From an archaeon (GTDB lineage Archaea; Asgardarchaeota; Hermodarchaeia; Hermodarchaeales; Hermodarchaeaceae), in NCBI GenBank assembly GCA_016550415.1, contig JABXGU010000699.1, forward strand, positions 1-5,929: a stretch of 5,929 bases of DNA. Reading direction: 5' to 3'. Below, in pieces: positions 1 to 5,690 of the stretch (the stretch's first letter is position 1; every line of letters starts with the position of its first letter). Under the pieces are notes generated by a model. It was not told where the DNA came from. It did no database searches and saw nothing but the letters and a program-made list of their open reading frames with translations. A program made the position numbers and the translations under genes.

Positions 1-57
1 AGAAGAAAGAAAGCTTAAGACAGAGTAAGGGAATGTGTGCACAGGGTGAATGGCACC

Positions 58-369
58 ATGCACAAACGAAGAGGGGGGAAGTCGAAACAATACATTCTAG
101 CGGAATGGACGAAGGATGGACGGATTCGAAGATGGCGATTCTACGTCAAGACCCAAAGATTCCCCGCGCAGGATAATGAATCCCAGTCAACCTTAAACCA
201 TAACCGGGCACGGTTCGGGATGGATACGTTACTGGTGCGTCTCCCCATCTCACGGGATGGAAGGCTCCAGGATTTTGAGTCCGAGATTTACGCATTGTTG
301 CAGGGCTATGTGGTGCTAACCGGTGGAGATGGTGATAGTCTCAGAATTTGGTTATTCAATGCAGGTTGA
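58..369 (+). CDS. Small basic hypothetical protein, 103 aa
   Basis: I do not recognise this protein. The frame is open from a GTG at 37, but I prefer the ATG at 58 because GGGTGA (44-49) lies 8 bases upstream, a good match to the archaeal anti-Shine-Dalgarno sequence. A weak TATA-like CTTAAG near 15-20 would put a transcript start close to that site. The N-terminal half is strongly basic (MHKRRGGKSKQ, then a run rich in Arg and Trp around WTKDGRIRRWRF) and could bind nucleic acid. The C-terminal half is less charged and looks like alternating strands and helix (MDTLLVRLPISRDGRL, then IYALLQGYVVLTGG). There is no signal peptide, membrane segment or Cys/His metal site. It is the only plus-strand gene and stands apart from the minus-strand block. 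It could be a genuine orphan or a chance frame; the ribosome-binding site and coherent composition favour a real gene. Confidence 0.5.
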   Translation: MHKRRGGKSKQYILAEWTKDGRIRRWRFYVKTQRFPAQDNESQSTLNHNRARFGMDTLLVRLPISRDGRLQDFESEIYALLQGYVVLTGGDGDSLRIWLFNAG

Positions 370-659
370 GGACTGTTGATTGATGTTGGGTAACGGAGTC
401 TTCGCTGAACGTTCAAGATCAACTAAAAAGTGGATATCCAATGTTGGCGAGTGTTTGCACTACACCTAAGTTTGCTTAAAAGTGAATTAAGATGTTTGCT
501 TGAGCAAGCGAGCCGTGCGGTGTCATGAGGGATTAAGAATTCGTGATTTTTATTACGAGATAATTAAGAGCCAAATCCTCACTCCATTCCAACTACCCAC
601 TTCTTAATAGCATATCAATTCATTGAATTTTTGTGTGTGTTGAGTCATCATTTTCTGCA
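370..659. other. Intergenic stretch with no recognisable gene
   Basis: About 290 AT-rich bases have no convincing coding frame on either strand. Visible details are a plus-strand T5 run (545-549) that could end the transcript of the upstream small gene, a short GCTTG/CAAGC hairpin with a 2-base loop near 497-508, and a perfect 13-base dyad AATTCA-T-TGAATT (617-629) followed by T residues. The dyad could be an operator or a weak terminator; nothing shows which. Confidence 0.5.
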
Positions 660-689
660 GGTAAGCCTGATGCAAAATCATGGCTTACC
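660..689. repeat. Long perfect-stem inverted repeat (hairpin)
   Basis: GGTAAGCC (660-667) pairs perfectly with GGCTTACC (682-689). The stem continues inward with TGAT (668-671) against ATCA (677-680), leaving one bulged T (681) and a 5-base loop GCAAA. That makes about 12 base pairs in 30 bases, well above the background of this region. It lies just downstream, on the minus strand, of the broken atpK tails. No clear T-run follows it on either strand, so a simple terminator is not obvious. It could be a protein-binding dyad, a small transposon-like remnant or a recombination-related site. Confidence 0.6.
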
Positions 690-725
690 GAGACCTCCTC
701 ATACTGCTTACGAAAGACGCCCAAC

Positions 726-767
726 TCAAATCTGCATAATGAGCATGAAGGCCACTAACAGCGAAGA
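726..767 (-). pseudogene. Broken 3' end of atpK (copy 1)
   Basis: Read on the minus strand, this fragment encodes SLLVAFMLIMQI followed by TGA, the same C-terminus as the intact atpK at 5691-5927 (TLLVAFMLIMQI, stop). Over the last 38 bases there are 6 differences. Five fall at codon third positions and one is a synonymous TTG/CTG leucine change, so the encoded peptide is unchanged over that span. One more base gives Ser for Thr at the edge. Upstream of this the similarity stops, and copy 2 begins 15 bases away. There is no start codon, first helix or ion-binding glutamate, so it is a tail only. The synonymous pattern shows that it diverged while part of a functional gene. Confidence 0.8.
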
Positions 768-782
768 GACAGAGAACACTCC

Positions 783-857
783 TCAGATACGCATAATCAG
801 CATAAACGCCACCAACAACGCGTAAATCGTCAAAGACTATAAAGCAGTAACAACAGG
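783..857 (-). pseudogene. Broken 3' end of atpK (copy 2)
   Basis: The minus strand encodes SLTIYALLVAFMLIMRI followed by TGA, matching the intact gene's ALAIYTLLVAFMLIMQI. A core of 22 bases (799-820) is identical to 5707-5728. Most differences are synonymous; the exceptions include Q to R near the end and T to A. Before this, the frame is broken by a TAG (837-839). Still further upstream, PVVTA (codons 843-857) resembles PVVLA of the intact gene, so a more degraded part of the second helix may also survive with a small indel. The ion-binding glutamate is missing, so it cannot make a working proteolipid. It lies immediately upstream (minus strand) of copy 1 in tandem. The C-terminal match is certain; the extension beyond 836 is tentative. 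Confidence 0.78.
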
Positions 858-872
858 TAGGAATAACATGTT

Positions 873-1247
873 TCACGATTTAGGATTAAACGGCGGGGGT
901 TCGTTGGCTAACGGGTGCGTCTCAGGTACCCTACCAGAATAACTATACAGTCGCTGCAAGCGTCGCACTCTTAAAACTGATACCGGTCCCGGAAAAGTGA
1001 CTCCGGATAACGGTCTCTCAGCTACACCACAATTCCTGAGATTATTGATATCCAAATTTGCATTAGTCAACATTTCATAGAGGTGAATGACCTTCAGAGT
1101 GTTAGGGAGCGGAATGGCTTTGATAAGTTCCAAAGCGTAATTGACGAGCTTTTGCGCTATCGACGGACTTTGCTTGTATACCAAGCCAAAATTAACGCCA
1201 CTGGATTGTTCCCGAATCTTTGCGCCATTTAAGCGCTCGAGGTACAT
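873..1247 (-). other. Open frame past the LRR stop; possible frameshifted LRR tail
   Basis: A minus-strand frame overlaps the last ~55 bases of the LRR gene in another phase and continues for about 105 codons beyond its stop. The middle part (roughly SIAQKLVNYALELIKAIP, then LKVIHLYEMLTNANLDINNL) looks like real amphipathic helices, and LDINNLRNCG faintly recalls the LRR unit. The last third, rich in Arg and Pro, looks non-coding. Asgard LRR proteins often carry a further helical domain after the repeats, so a frameshift near 1215 could have split such a tail off. Alternatively it is a chance open frame. There is no good ribosome-binding site for its ATG at 1247. Apart from this frame, 873-1190 holds nothing I can identify. 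Confidence 0.25.
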
Positions 1248-3099
1248 TCTTTTTTTCTCGCAGTTCCGAATTTGCTACGATTGGCACTCTGAAGCCAAAG
1301 GTGTTAATTCGTTCTAATTTTGGGCATTCAAAGAGAGGTGAGATATCGAGTTCTCGAAGTGGATTATATTCCAAGTCTAAATCAATTAGATTCTTACAAT
1401 GCCTTAGAGGAGTTAAATCAAGTTTCATGAGCTTATTATGGCTTAGGTTTATTCGTTCTAGTTTAGGACAATATTTGAACGGTTCTAGGTCAATATGAGT
1501 GATTCTATTCCTACTAATGAAAAGCCTTTCAAAATTTGGACACTTTTGAAGAAAATCTAAGTTAATTTCCGTTAGGTGATTAGTTGACAGTGATAATAAC
1601 TTGAGTTGTGATTGGGCAGAAAAAATTGGAATCTCGATCTGTTCTATCCGACCAGATATGCTGAGCTCTTCCAGATTGTGGCAATTTTCTAAAGGGGATA
1701 AATCTACTTGGTGAAGTTCTTTACCGCGAATGTGTAAGATTCGAAGGTTTGTAGCATTTTTTAATACATTTAATTCGGTATGTTTGAGATAGTATCCAAG
1801 GCAAATTTCTGATAGTCTTTGACGATGTTCTATAGGTGAAAGGTCTATTTGGTTCATGTATCCAGTTATTCGTAGAATCTCTAACTTGGTGAGTCCTTTC
1901 AATGGGGTTAGATCGATTCTAGAGAGCCCATCTATTTTTAGAACACGTAGGTTTGAGCAATGTTCCAGTGGAGTGAGATCGATATACCTTATTTGATTTC
2001 CCGTTAAATCCAAGATTTCAAGGTTTTTACAGTTTCTTAATGGTGTTAAGTCAATTTCCACGATGAACTTCTTAGTGAGTATCAACTCTTTCAAACCAGT
2101 ATGGACTTCGAATATTTCTTCGATTTTTTGAGGGTCATGCATCGACGCTCTTCGGGTGTAGTGAATTTCATTTGGATGGATCTTCTTTCTTTTTTCCTTT
2201 GTTAACATGATTTCGTGTTTTCTTTTTTCTTGCAGTGTTTGTAAGTCTTCTATGGAAATATCTGATTCTGCCCAAAGAACCTGGTTCCAGATTTTTTTTA
2301 TTCCAAGTGGAATCGATTTCTTTTTCTTTAGAACCGGATTGGCGAAAGCCATTACATCCTCATCGATTTTCAGTTTTTGCAGTTCTGTACACTTGAATAG
2401 GGGACTGATATCAACCGAGTGAAGGGCTTCATCAGTTGCAGAAAGATCGACTTCGACTAGATTCTTGCATTTTTCCAAGGGATTTAGGTCAATCTTTGAA
2501 AGCAGGTTGCCATTAAGTTTGAGAACCCGAAGCCGTTTACAAAATCGCAAAGGACTCAAATCAATATTGTAAAGAGCATTATTCGAAAGAATCAAAGTGT
2601 GTAACCACAAGCAAGTTCTCAGAGAAGAAAGATCGACCTGCTCCAACGCAAGCATCCTTGCTGTTCTTCGAGTCTCCCAATACTCCGTACGCGGGGTCAA
2701 GTCAATCACTTCAACAAGGTCGCTGACATAAAAAGGACTGGATTCTGGAACCGTATACATCCCAAAATCAGCGTTCCAATCCTCGGTAAAGACAACAGGG
2801 ATTGACACGAACCTTTCTCCTCGAGAATAGTCCTTTTCTGCTAGTCGTTCTGGCCACACATCATCGAGAAACTCGTAAAGCCGCTCCTGGAACATATCCT
2901 CACTACTTTCGGATCCCCGCCTAAAATGGGTATAATCTGGGGGTCTCAAAGAAGCATAGAGGGGCTCAAAAAAGTCCTCGGAACGACCCTCAATTTCTGG
3001 TATGAGTTCCTTAAGTATTTCTTCCTCACCATCAGTAAGCAAATCAAACAAATAATTCACAATTTGCTCCTTGCTCATTTTCTCAAGCTTTGAACCCAT
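1192..3099 (-). CDS. Asgard-type leucine-rich-repeat protein, 635 aa
   Basis: This is a soluble LRR scaffold with no signal peptide or membrane helix, so it probably acts in the cytosol as a protein-interaction surface; the partner is unknown. Residues 1-140 form an acidic, partly helical N-terminal region. LRR block A has four units, starting near 155, 179, 203 and 229. A charged Lys/Glu-rich linker, possibly a coiled coil, spans about 279-310. Block B has about eleven units, starting near 349, 373, 395, 418, 441, 465, 488, 512, 536, 560 and 584. The unit is 22-26 residues, of the type IDLTPLRNCKNLEILDLTGN. Both blocks end with an 'ISPLF.C..L' unit and a related cap: LKKKKSIP (257-264) and LREKKNVP (613-620). 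Met1 has only a weak upstream GGAG. Met8 (3076-3078, MSKEQIVNYLF) is a plausible alternative start. It lies downstream of a terminator, so it is probably transcribed alone. The C-terminus may be shortened by a frameshift. Confidence 0.85.
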   Translation of the reverse strand: MGSKLEKMSKEQIVNYLFDLLTDGEEEILKELIPEIEGRSEDFFEPLYASLRPPDYTHFRRGSESSEDMFQERLYEFLDDVWPERLAEKDYSRGERFVSIPVVFTEDWNADFGMYTVPESSPFYVSDLVEVIDLTPRTEYWETRRTARMLALEQVDLSSLRTCLWLHTLILSNNALYNIDLSPLRFCKRLRVLKLNGNLLSKIDLNPLEKCKNLVEVDLSATDEALHSVDISPLFKCTELQKLKIDEDVMAFANPVLKKKKSIPLGIKKIWNQVLWAESDISIEDLQTLQEKRKHEIMLTKEKRKKIHPNEIHYTRRASMHDPQKIEEIFEVHTGLKELILTKKFIVEIDLTPLRNCKNLEILDLTGNQIRYIDLTPLEHCSNLRVLKIDGLSRIDLTPLKGLTKLEILRITGYMNQIDLSPIEHRQRLSEICLGYYLKHTELNVLKNATNLRILHIRGKELHQVDLSPLENCHNLEELSISGRIEQIEIPIFSAQSQLKLLSLSTNHLTEINLDFLQKCPNFERLFISRNRITHIDLEPFKYCPKLERINLSHNKLMKLDLTPLRHCKNLIDLDLEYNPLRELDISPLFECPKLERINTFGFRVPIVANSELREKKNVPRALKWRKDSGTIQWR

Positions 3100-3153
3100 C
3101 CAATACCAACTCCAACCATCACTTTACCTAGGAAAACACCTAGATAAACCCCC

Positions 3154-3160
3154 TTAAAAA
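3154..3160 (-). promoter_or_regulatory. Candidate TATA box for the LRR gene
   Basis: On the minus strand the sequence reads TTTTTAA, 55-61 bases upstream of the LRR start at 3099. A start of transcription about 25 bases downstream (near 3130) would leave a leader of roughly 30 bases. That leader would begin close to a 5-bp inverted repeat CTAGG/CCTAG (3128-3132 and 3139-3143), which might be an operator. The assignment rests only on position and composition. Confidence 0.35.
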
Positions 3161-3183
3161 CGCTTTTGCGACGAAACCGTCGC
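3154..3183 (-). terminator. Hairpin plus T-run terminator after the NosD-like gene
   Basis: The minus strand begins 12 bases past the stop of the NosD-like gene with GCGACG-GTTT-CGTCGC (3183-3168), a perfect 6-bp GC-rich stem with a tetraloop, followed by AAAAGCG and TTTTT (3160-3156). Archaeal termination depends mainly on the T-run, and the stem strengthens the case. It sits exactly between two same-strand genes and suggests that they are separate transcripts. Confidence 0.6.
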
Positions 3184-3195
3184 CCAAACTGACCG

Positions 3196-4266
3196 TCACC
3201 TGTACCGCCACCGATACACCAGACAGACCCCACAGCACACCAACAGCACCCCCACCACGACGAACAACGGGATCGCCATTATCAAGAACTCCACATAACT
3301 GTTCGGCGCTGGCACCCCCGGCGGCGCTCGCAACGGGTGCAGATCCCAGCTCCCGGCGATGCCAGGGATGGGGTGCGGTGTGTCGCCGATGCCATCGAGG
3401 TTCCAGTCCGGCCCCGTGTAATCCGAGTAGTAGTTGAAGTCAAAGATGTTACCACTCCCACCATCAACGGCATTACCTGTGTTGAAGGCTAATGTGTTCC
3501 AGGAAATGGCGTTGTTAGTACAATCCGGTAGAACATGTAACCCTGTTTGGCTGCAAAAGGTAACCGTGTTCGAATTAATCTGATTGGAAGAGCTATCTCT
3601 TTGAAGTGTTATCCCATAGACGGAGTCGTTGATGAAGTTACCTACGATGTGGTTATGCAATGACCGATCGAGAATAATGGTGTGAACCGTATCGGTAATC
3701 GTGTTGTTCTCAATTGTATTGCGATTAGATTCGAGGAGGGATATGTGACCTAAGCTACGACCAATGTTATCGCTAATCCTTGTATTGGTAGAAGCACGCA
3801 ACGCAATCCTTTGAGAGAGAAAATTATTGTGAATAACCGTACCGTTACACTCCTCCAACCAGACACCAAAACCAGTCGCAGACGGACCCGTAATGTTATT
3901 CTGAGAAATGTCACCGTTCTCCACACGGTTGAGGTGGATGCACGCAGCCAACCCTCTTATCACGAGCTTGCAGTCCCGAATACAGAAGTAAGCTTCTGTG
4001 TCGGTGATTTCGATGCAATGCGAAAAGTTCTCAATCTCTAGCCCCGCAATAACGAACGGGTCCTCCAATGACCCTGAACCCGGCCATCCCTGTGAAACGA
4101 AATCCGCATCGGACCCAATCCGAATCGGAGCATGGGTAACATATGATTGCTCCATGACGGGTTGTGGACAATCTCCGAAGTTTGAACTGGATTGTAAACC
4201 AATTGGAGAGAAAGAGAAGGGCATTATCAAGCACAGGATACAGAAAAGCATGCCACCATTGTTCAT
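3196..4266 (-). CDS. NosD-like right-handed beta-helix surface protein, membrane anchored, 356 aa
   Basis: This is an exported parallel beta-helix protein of the NosD/PbH1 kind, common on archaeal cell surfaces; the natural ligand is unknown, and a carbohydrate or another surface protein is only a guess. Residues about 6-24 are a hydrophobic signal peptide (LFCILCLIMPFSFSP) that lacks basic residues. The family lead-in 'APIRIGSDADF...GSLEDPFVIAGLEIEN' spans 46-80. Short Asn-rich beta-helix rungs follow from about 82 to 275 (e.g. ISQNNITG, NTIENNTITD, NQINSNTVTF). The typical closing motif NYYSDYTGPDWNLDGIGDTP (278-297) has Asp/Asn spacing suggestive of calcium binding. A Pro-rich spacer (314-322) leads to one membrane helix (about 324-350) and a basic RWRYR end, so the bulk faces outside. 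Met1 and Met6 are both possible starts; no strong ribosome-binding site is seen. The gene lies 89 bases downstream of the membrane protein, which it might accompany in the envelope. Confidence 0.85.
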   Translation of the reverse strand: MNNGGMLFCILCLIMPFSFSPIGLQSSSNFGDCPQPVMEQSYVTHAPIRIGSDADFVSQGWPGSGSLEDPFVIAGLEIENFSHCIEITDTEAYFCIRDCKLVIRGLAACIHLNRVENGDISQNNITGPSATGFGVWLEECNGTVIHNNFLSQRIALRASTNTRISDNIGRSLGHISLLESNRNTIENNTITDTVHTIILDRSLHNHIVGNFINDSVYGITLQRDSSSNQINSNTVTFCSQTGLHVLPDCTNNAISWNTLAFNTGNAVDGGSGNIFDFNYYSDYTGPDWNLDGIGDTPHPIPGIAGSWDLHPLRAPPGVPAPNSYVEFLIMAIPLFVVVGVLLVCCGVCLVYRWRYR

Positions 4267-4355
4267 TTTTTCGCTAAATCCCTGAAATCCGAATTAACTT
4301 CAGTGTTTCTACAACAGAATTTCCTCTTAAACTTACCACATCATATCATTAGGCA

Positions 4356-5429
4356 TTATTCTTCATTATCAGGGTAGAGGCTCACAGCCCGGAAGGCGCT
4401 GACGATGCCACAGTACAAGATGAGACCAACCATGCCCTGATGGACGAACGTGACGACCTGCTGAACGATGATGTTTGCCAGCATGCTGGCAATCACGCCG
4501 ACGAATCCCGCCATGAACCCACCAACATAGACGCTGATGAGAGCACCCAGGGCCCACATCTGGACTTGGAAGGCGATGTCCCAGATGATGGCAAGTGGTT
4601 GCCCGTCATCCCAACAGTGAAGACCCAGACCATAGATACGGCATCCGATATTCGGTTCGTACACTGGTAGAAGTTCTTCATATTCATTATCTGTGTAATA
4701 CGGATTGGGGTTATAAATTCCAGCATCGGGATGCGAAGCCCAAGGCCATGGATAAGTCTCGTTGAATTGGGGGTAATACTGATCTTTTCGGATCTGTAGG
4801 TCATGGATTTCTGGATAGGATGGATAACAGAGTAGGTGACGTAGGAATATGCCTAGACCTTCGAAGTTGATGACATAGCTGGGGATGTTGTTGGGGTCGA
4901 GGCGTCCTGCTGCCACCCAATCTGGGTGGTCCTCCATGACTTTTTCGACGGCAGACGAGTAGAGCGCGCCGATTCCGATTTGGAATCCTCCGAGGAGACA
5001 GTTGACCATTTCCCTGCCGAAATCAATGGCGCAGCCACCGGGAAGTTCTAAGTAATCGGTGAACCAGGTTAGGAACGAGAGGATGGCAGCAACTGTCCAC
5101 CGCTCTACTTCTTCATCGGAAAATTCTTTGAGATCCACGCATGTTGCATGTTTGTCGTAAATTCCGAGCACATCGTCAGCTGACATGGCCGCTGAAACCC
5201 CGATGGCTGTGCCGATGGGAGCCCACACGAGCTGGAAGCCGAAGGTGTTCTGTAAGGGGTTCTTGTTGGTAATGTGTGAAAGAGATTCAGTGAAGGTGCC
5301 AACGCCCATGCCGGTGAATGCTCCAATGCCCTTTTGAAGGAGGTTGGCTTGGTTTTGTATCACATTCTTCATGATTGGAGTGCCGCCCATAAATGATGCA
5401 AGCCCAGAGAGGATACAGATTCCTAGCAC
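4356..5429 (-). CDS. Unrecognised multi-pass membrane protein, 357 aa or longer
   Basis: I do not recognise a family. Hydrophobic segments lie near residues 2-18, 65-90, 111-125, 143-160, 275-290, 291-320 and 328-347, suggesting an integral membrane protein. Gly-rich stretches (KGIGAFTGMGVG; YVGGFMAGFVGV) suggest tightly packed helices. Between about 200 and 270 is a polar, aromatic, Tyr/Pro-rich loop (e.g. YPQFNETYPWPW, YNPNPYYTDNEYEELLP) with Cys201, Cys263, Cys272 and an N-E-T sequon, best explained as an extracellular domain with possible disulfides and glycosylation. The end is hydrophilic (LYPDNEE). The called start is a GTG at 5427-5429 without a clear ribosome-binding site. The frame stays open upstream for another 28 codons to a TAA at 5514-5516 and reads like protein (AVAGVEDTTPDPDIVKKTK), yet it has no ATG, GTG or TTG there. 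The true N-terminus is therefore uncertain: a frameshift or an unusual start is possible. Confidence 0.75.
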   Translation of the reverse strand: MLGICILSGLASFMGGTPIMKNVIQNQANLLQKGIGAFTGMGVGTFTESLSHITNKNPLQNTFGFQLVWAPIGTAIGVSAAMSADDVLGIYDKHATCVDLKEFSDEEVERWTVAAILSFLTWFTDYLELPGGCAIDFGREMVNCLLGGFQIGIGALYSSAVEKVMEDHPDWVAAGRLDPNNIPSYVINFEGLGIFLRHLLCYPSYPEIHDLQIRKDQYYPQFNETYPWPWASHPDAGIYNPNPYYTDNEYEELLPVYEPNIGCRIYGLGLHCWDDGQPLAIIWDIAFQVQMWALGALISVYVGGFMAGFVGVIASMLANIIVQQVVTFVHQGMVGLILYCGIVSAFRAVSLYPDNEE

Positions 5430-5545
5430 TCCGAGTTTTCCGAGAGTTTTGGTTTTCTTGACGATGTCTGGATCCGGTGTTGTATCTTCGACTCCTGCTA
5501 CCGCTTTCCGGATTTATTTTCAGTATTGTCTATGACGATTCTGCT

Positions 5546-5553
5546 TATTAAAA
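5546..5553 (-). promoter_or_regulatory. Candidate TATA box upstream of the membrane protein gene
   Basis: The minus strand reads TTTTAATA, a good archaeal TATA match in an AT-rich patch between atpK and the membrane protein. Transcription would start near 5524, giving about 95 bases before the GTG start. That interval contains the open, protein-like 28 codons described for the gene, which suggests the coding region begins nearer the promoter than the GTG. This is judged by sequence resemblance only. Confidence 0.35.
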
Positions 5554-5571
5554 CGAATTGTGTGGTTTTAA

Positions 5572-5648
5572 GGGCAACGTGTTGGTGGCACCAGTGCCCG
5601 GGGCGCCTTGGGTGCCTCCACGAAGTCTTCAAAGTGAAAACGAGTTGC
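5572..5648. repeat. GC-rich cluster of inverted repeats after atpK
   Basis: Several mutually exclusive pairings are visible: GGCACC (5587-5592) with GGTGCC (5611-5616), GGGCA (5572-5576) with TGCCC (5595-5599), and an outer GCAAC (5574-5578) with GTTGC (5644-5648). The segment is much richer in G+C than the promoter region beside it and lies 43-119 bases past the atpK stop. It may fold in RNA as an atpK trailer or be a remnant of something else. It lacks a T-loop motif and a 7-bp acceptor stem, so it is not a tRNA. Confidence 0.35.
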
Positions 5649-5690
5649 GTACAGGGGCTCTGGGTCGGACTTTAGCGGGTAGACAAGAAA

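Noticed and set aside
631..825. Plus-strand open frame of 64 codons
   Set aside because: It is antisense to the two atpK tails and crosses both the hairpin and the gap between them; its sequence is explained by the minus-strand relics.
685..876. Minus-strand open frame of 63 codons over the relics
   Set aside because: It is in a different phase from the conserved LLVAFMLIM codons of copy 2, so the atpK signal is in another frame and this one is incidental.
1220..2422. Plus-strand Phe/Ser-rich frames opposite the LRR gene
   Set aside because: They reflect Lys/Glu and Leu codons of the LRR gene read on the other strand; there is no independent coding evidence.
1290..2640. Regularly spaced DNA similarity about every 70 bases, suggestive of a repeat array
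   Set aside because: It is the DNA of the 22-24 residue LRR units in one open frame, with diverged copies and no spacers, so it is not a CRISPR or satellite array.
3811..4285. Plus-strand open frames opposite the NosD-like gene
   Set aside because: They are antisense shadows of a well-supported beta-helix gene, with no family motifs or ribosome-binding sites.
4440..4804. Open frames on both strands inside the membrane protein gene
   Set aside because: Their peptides (e.g. Asp/His-rich on the plus strand) are simple phase-shifted readings of the hydrophobic coding sequence.
5572..5648. tRNA or integration-site tRNA fragment
   Set aside because: No 7-bp acceptor stem, T-loop consensus or anticodon arm can be drawn, despite the GC-rich stems.
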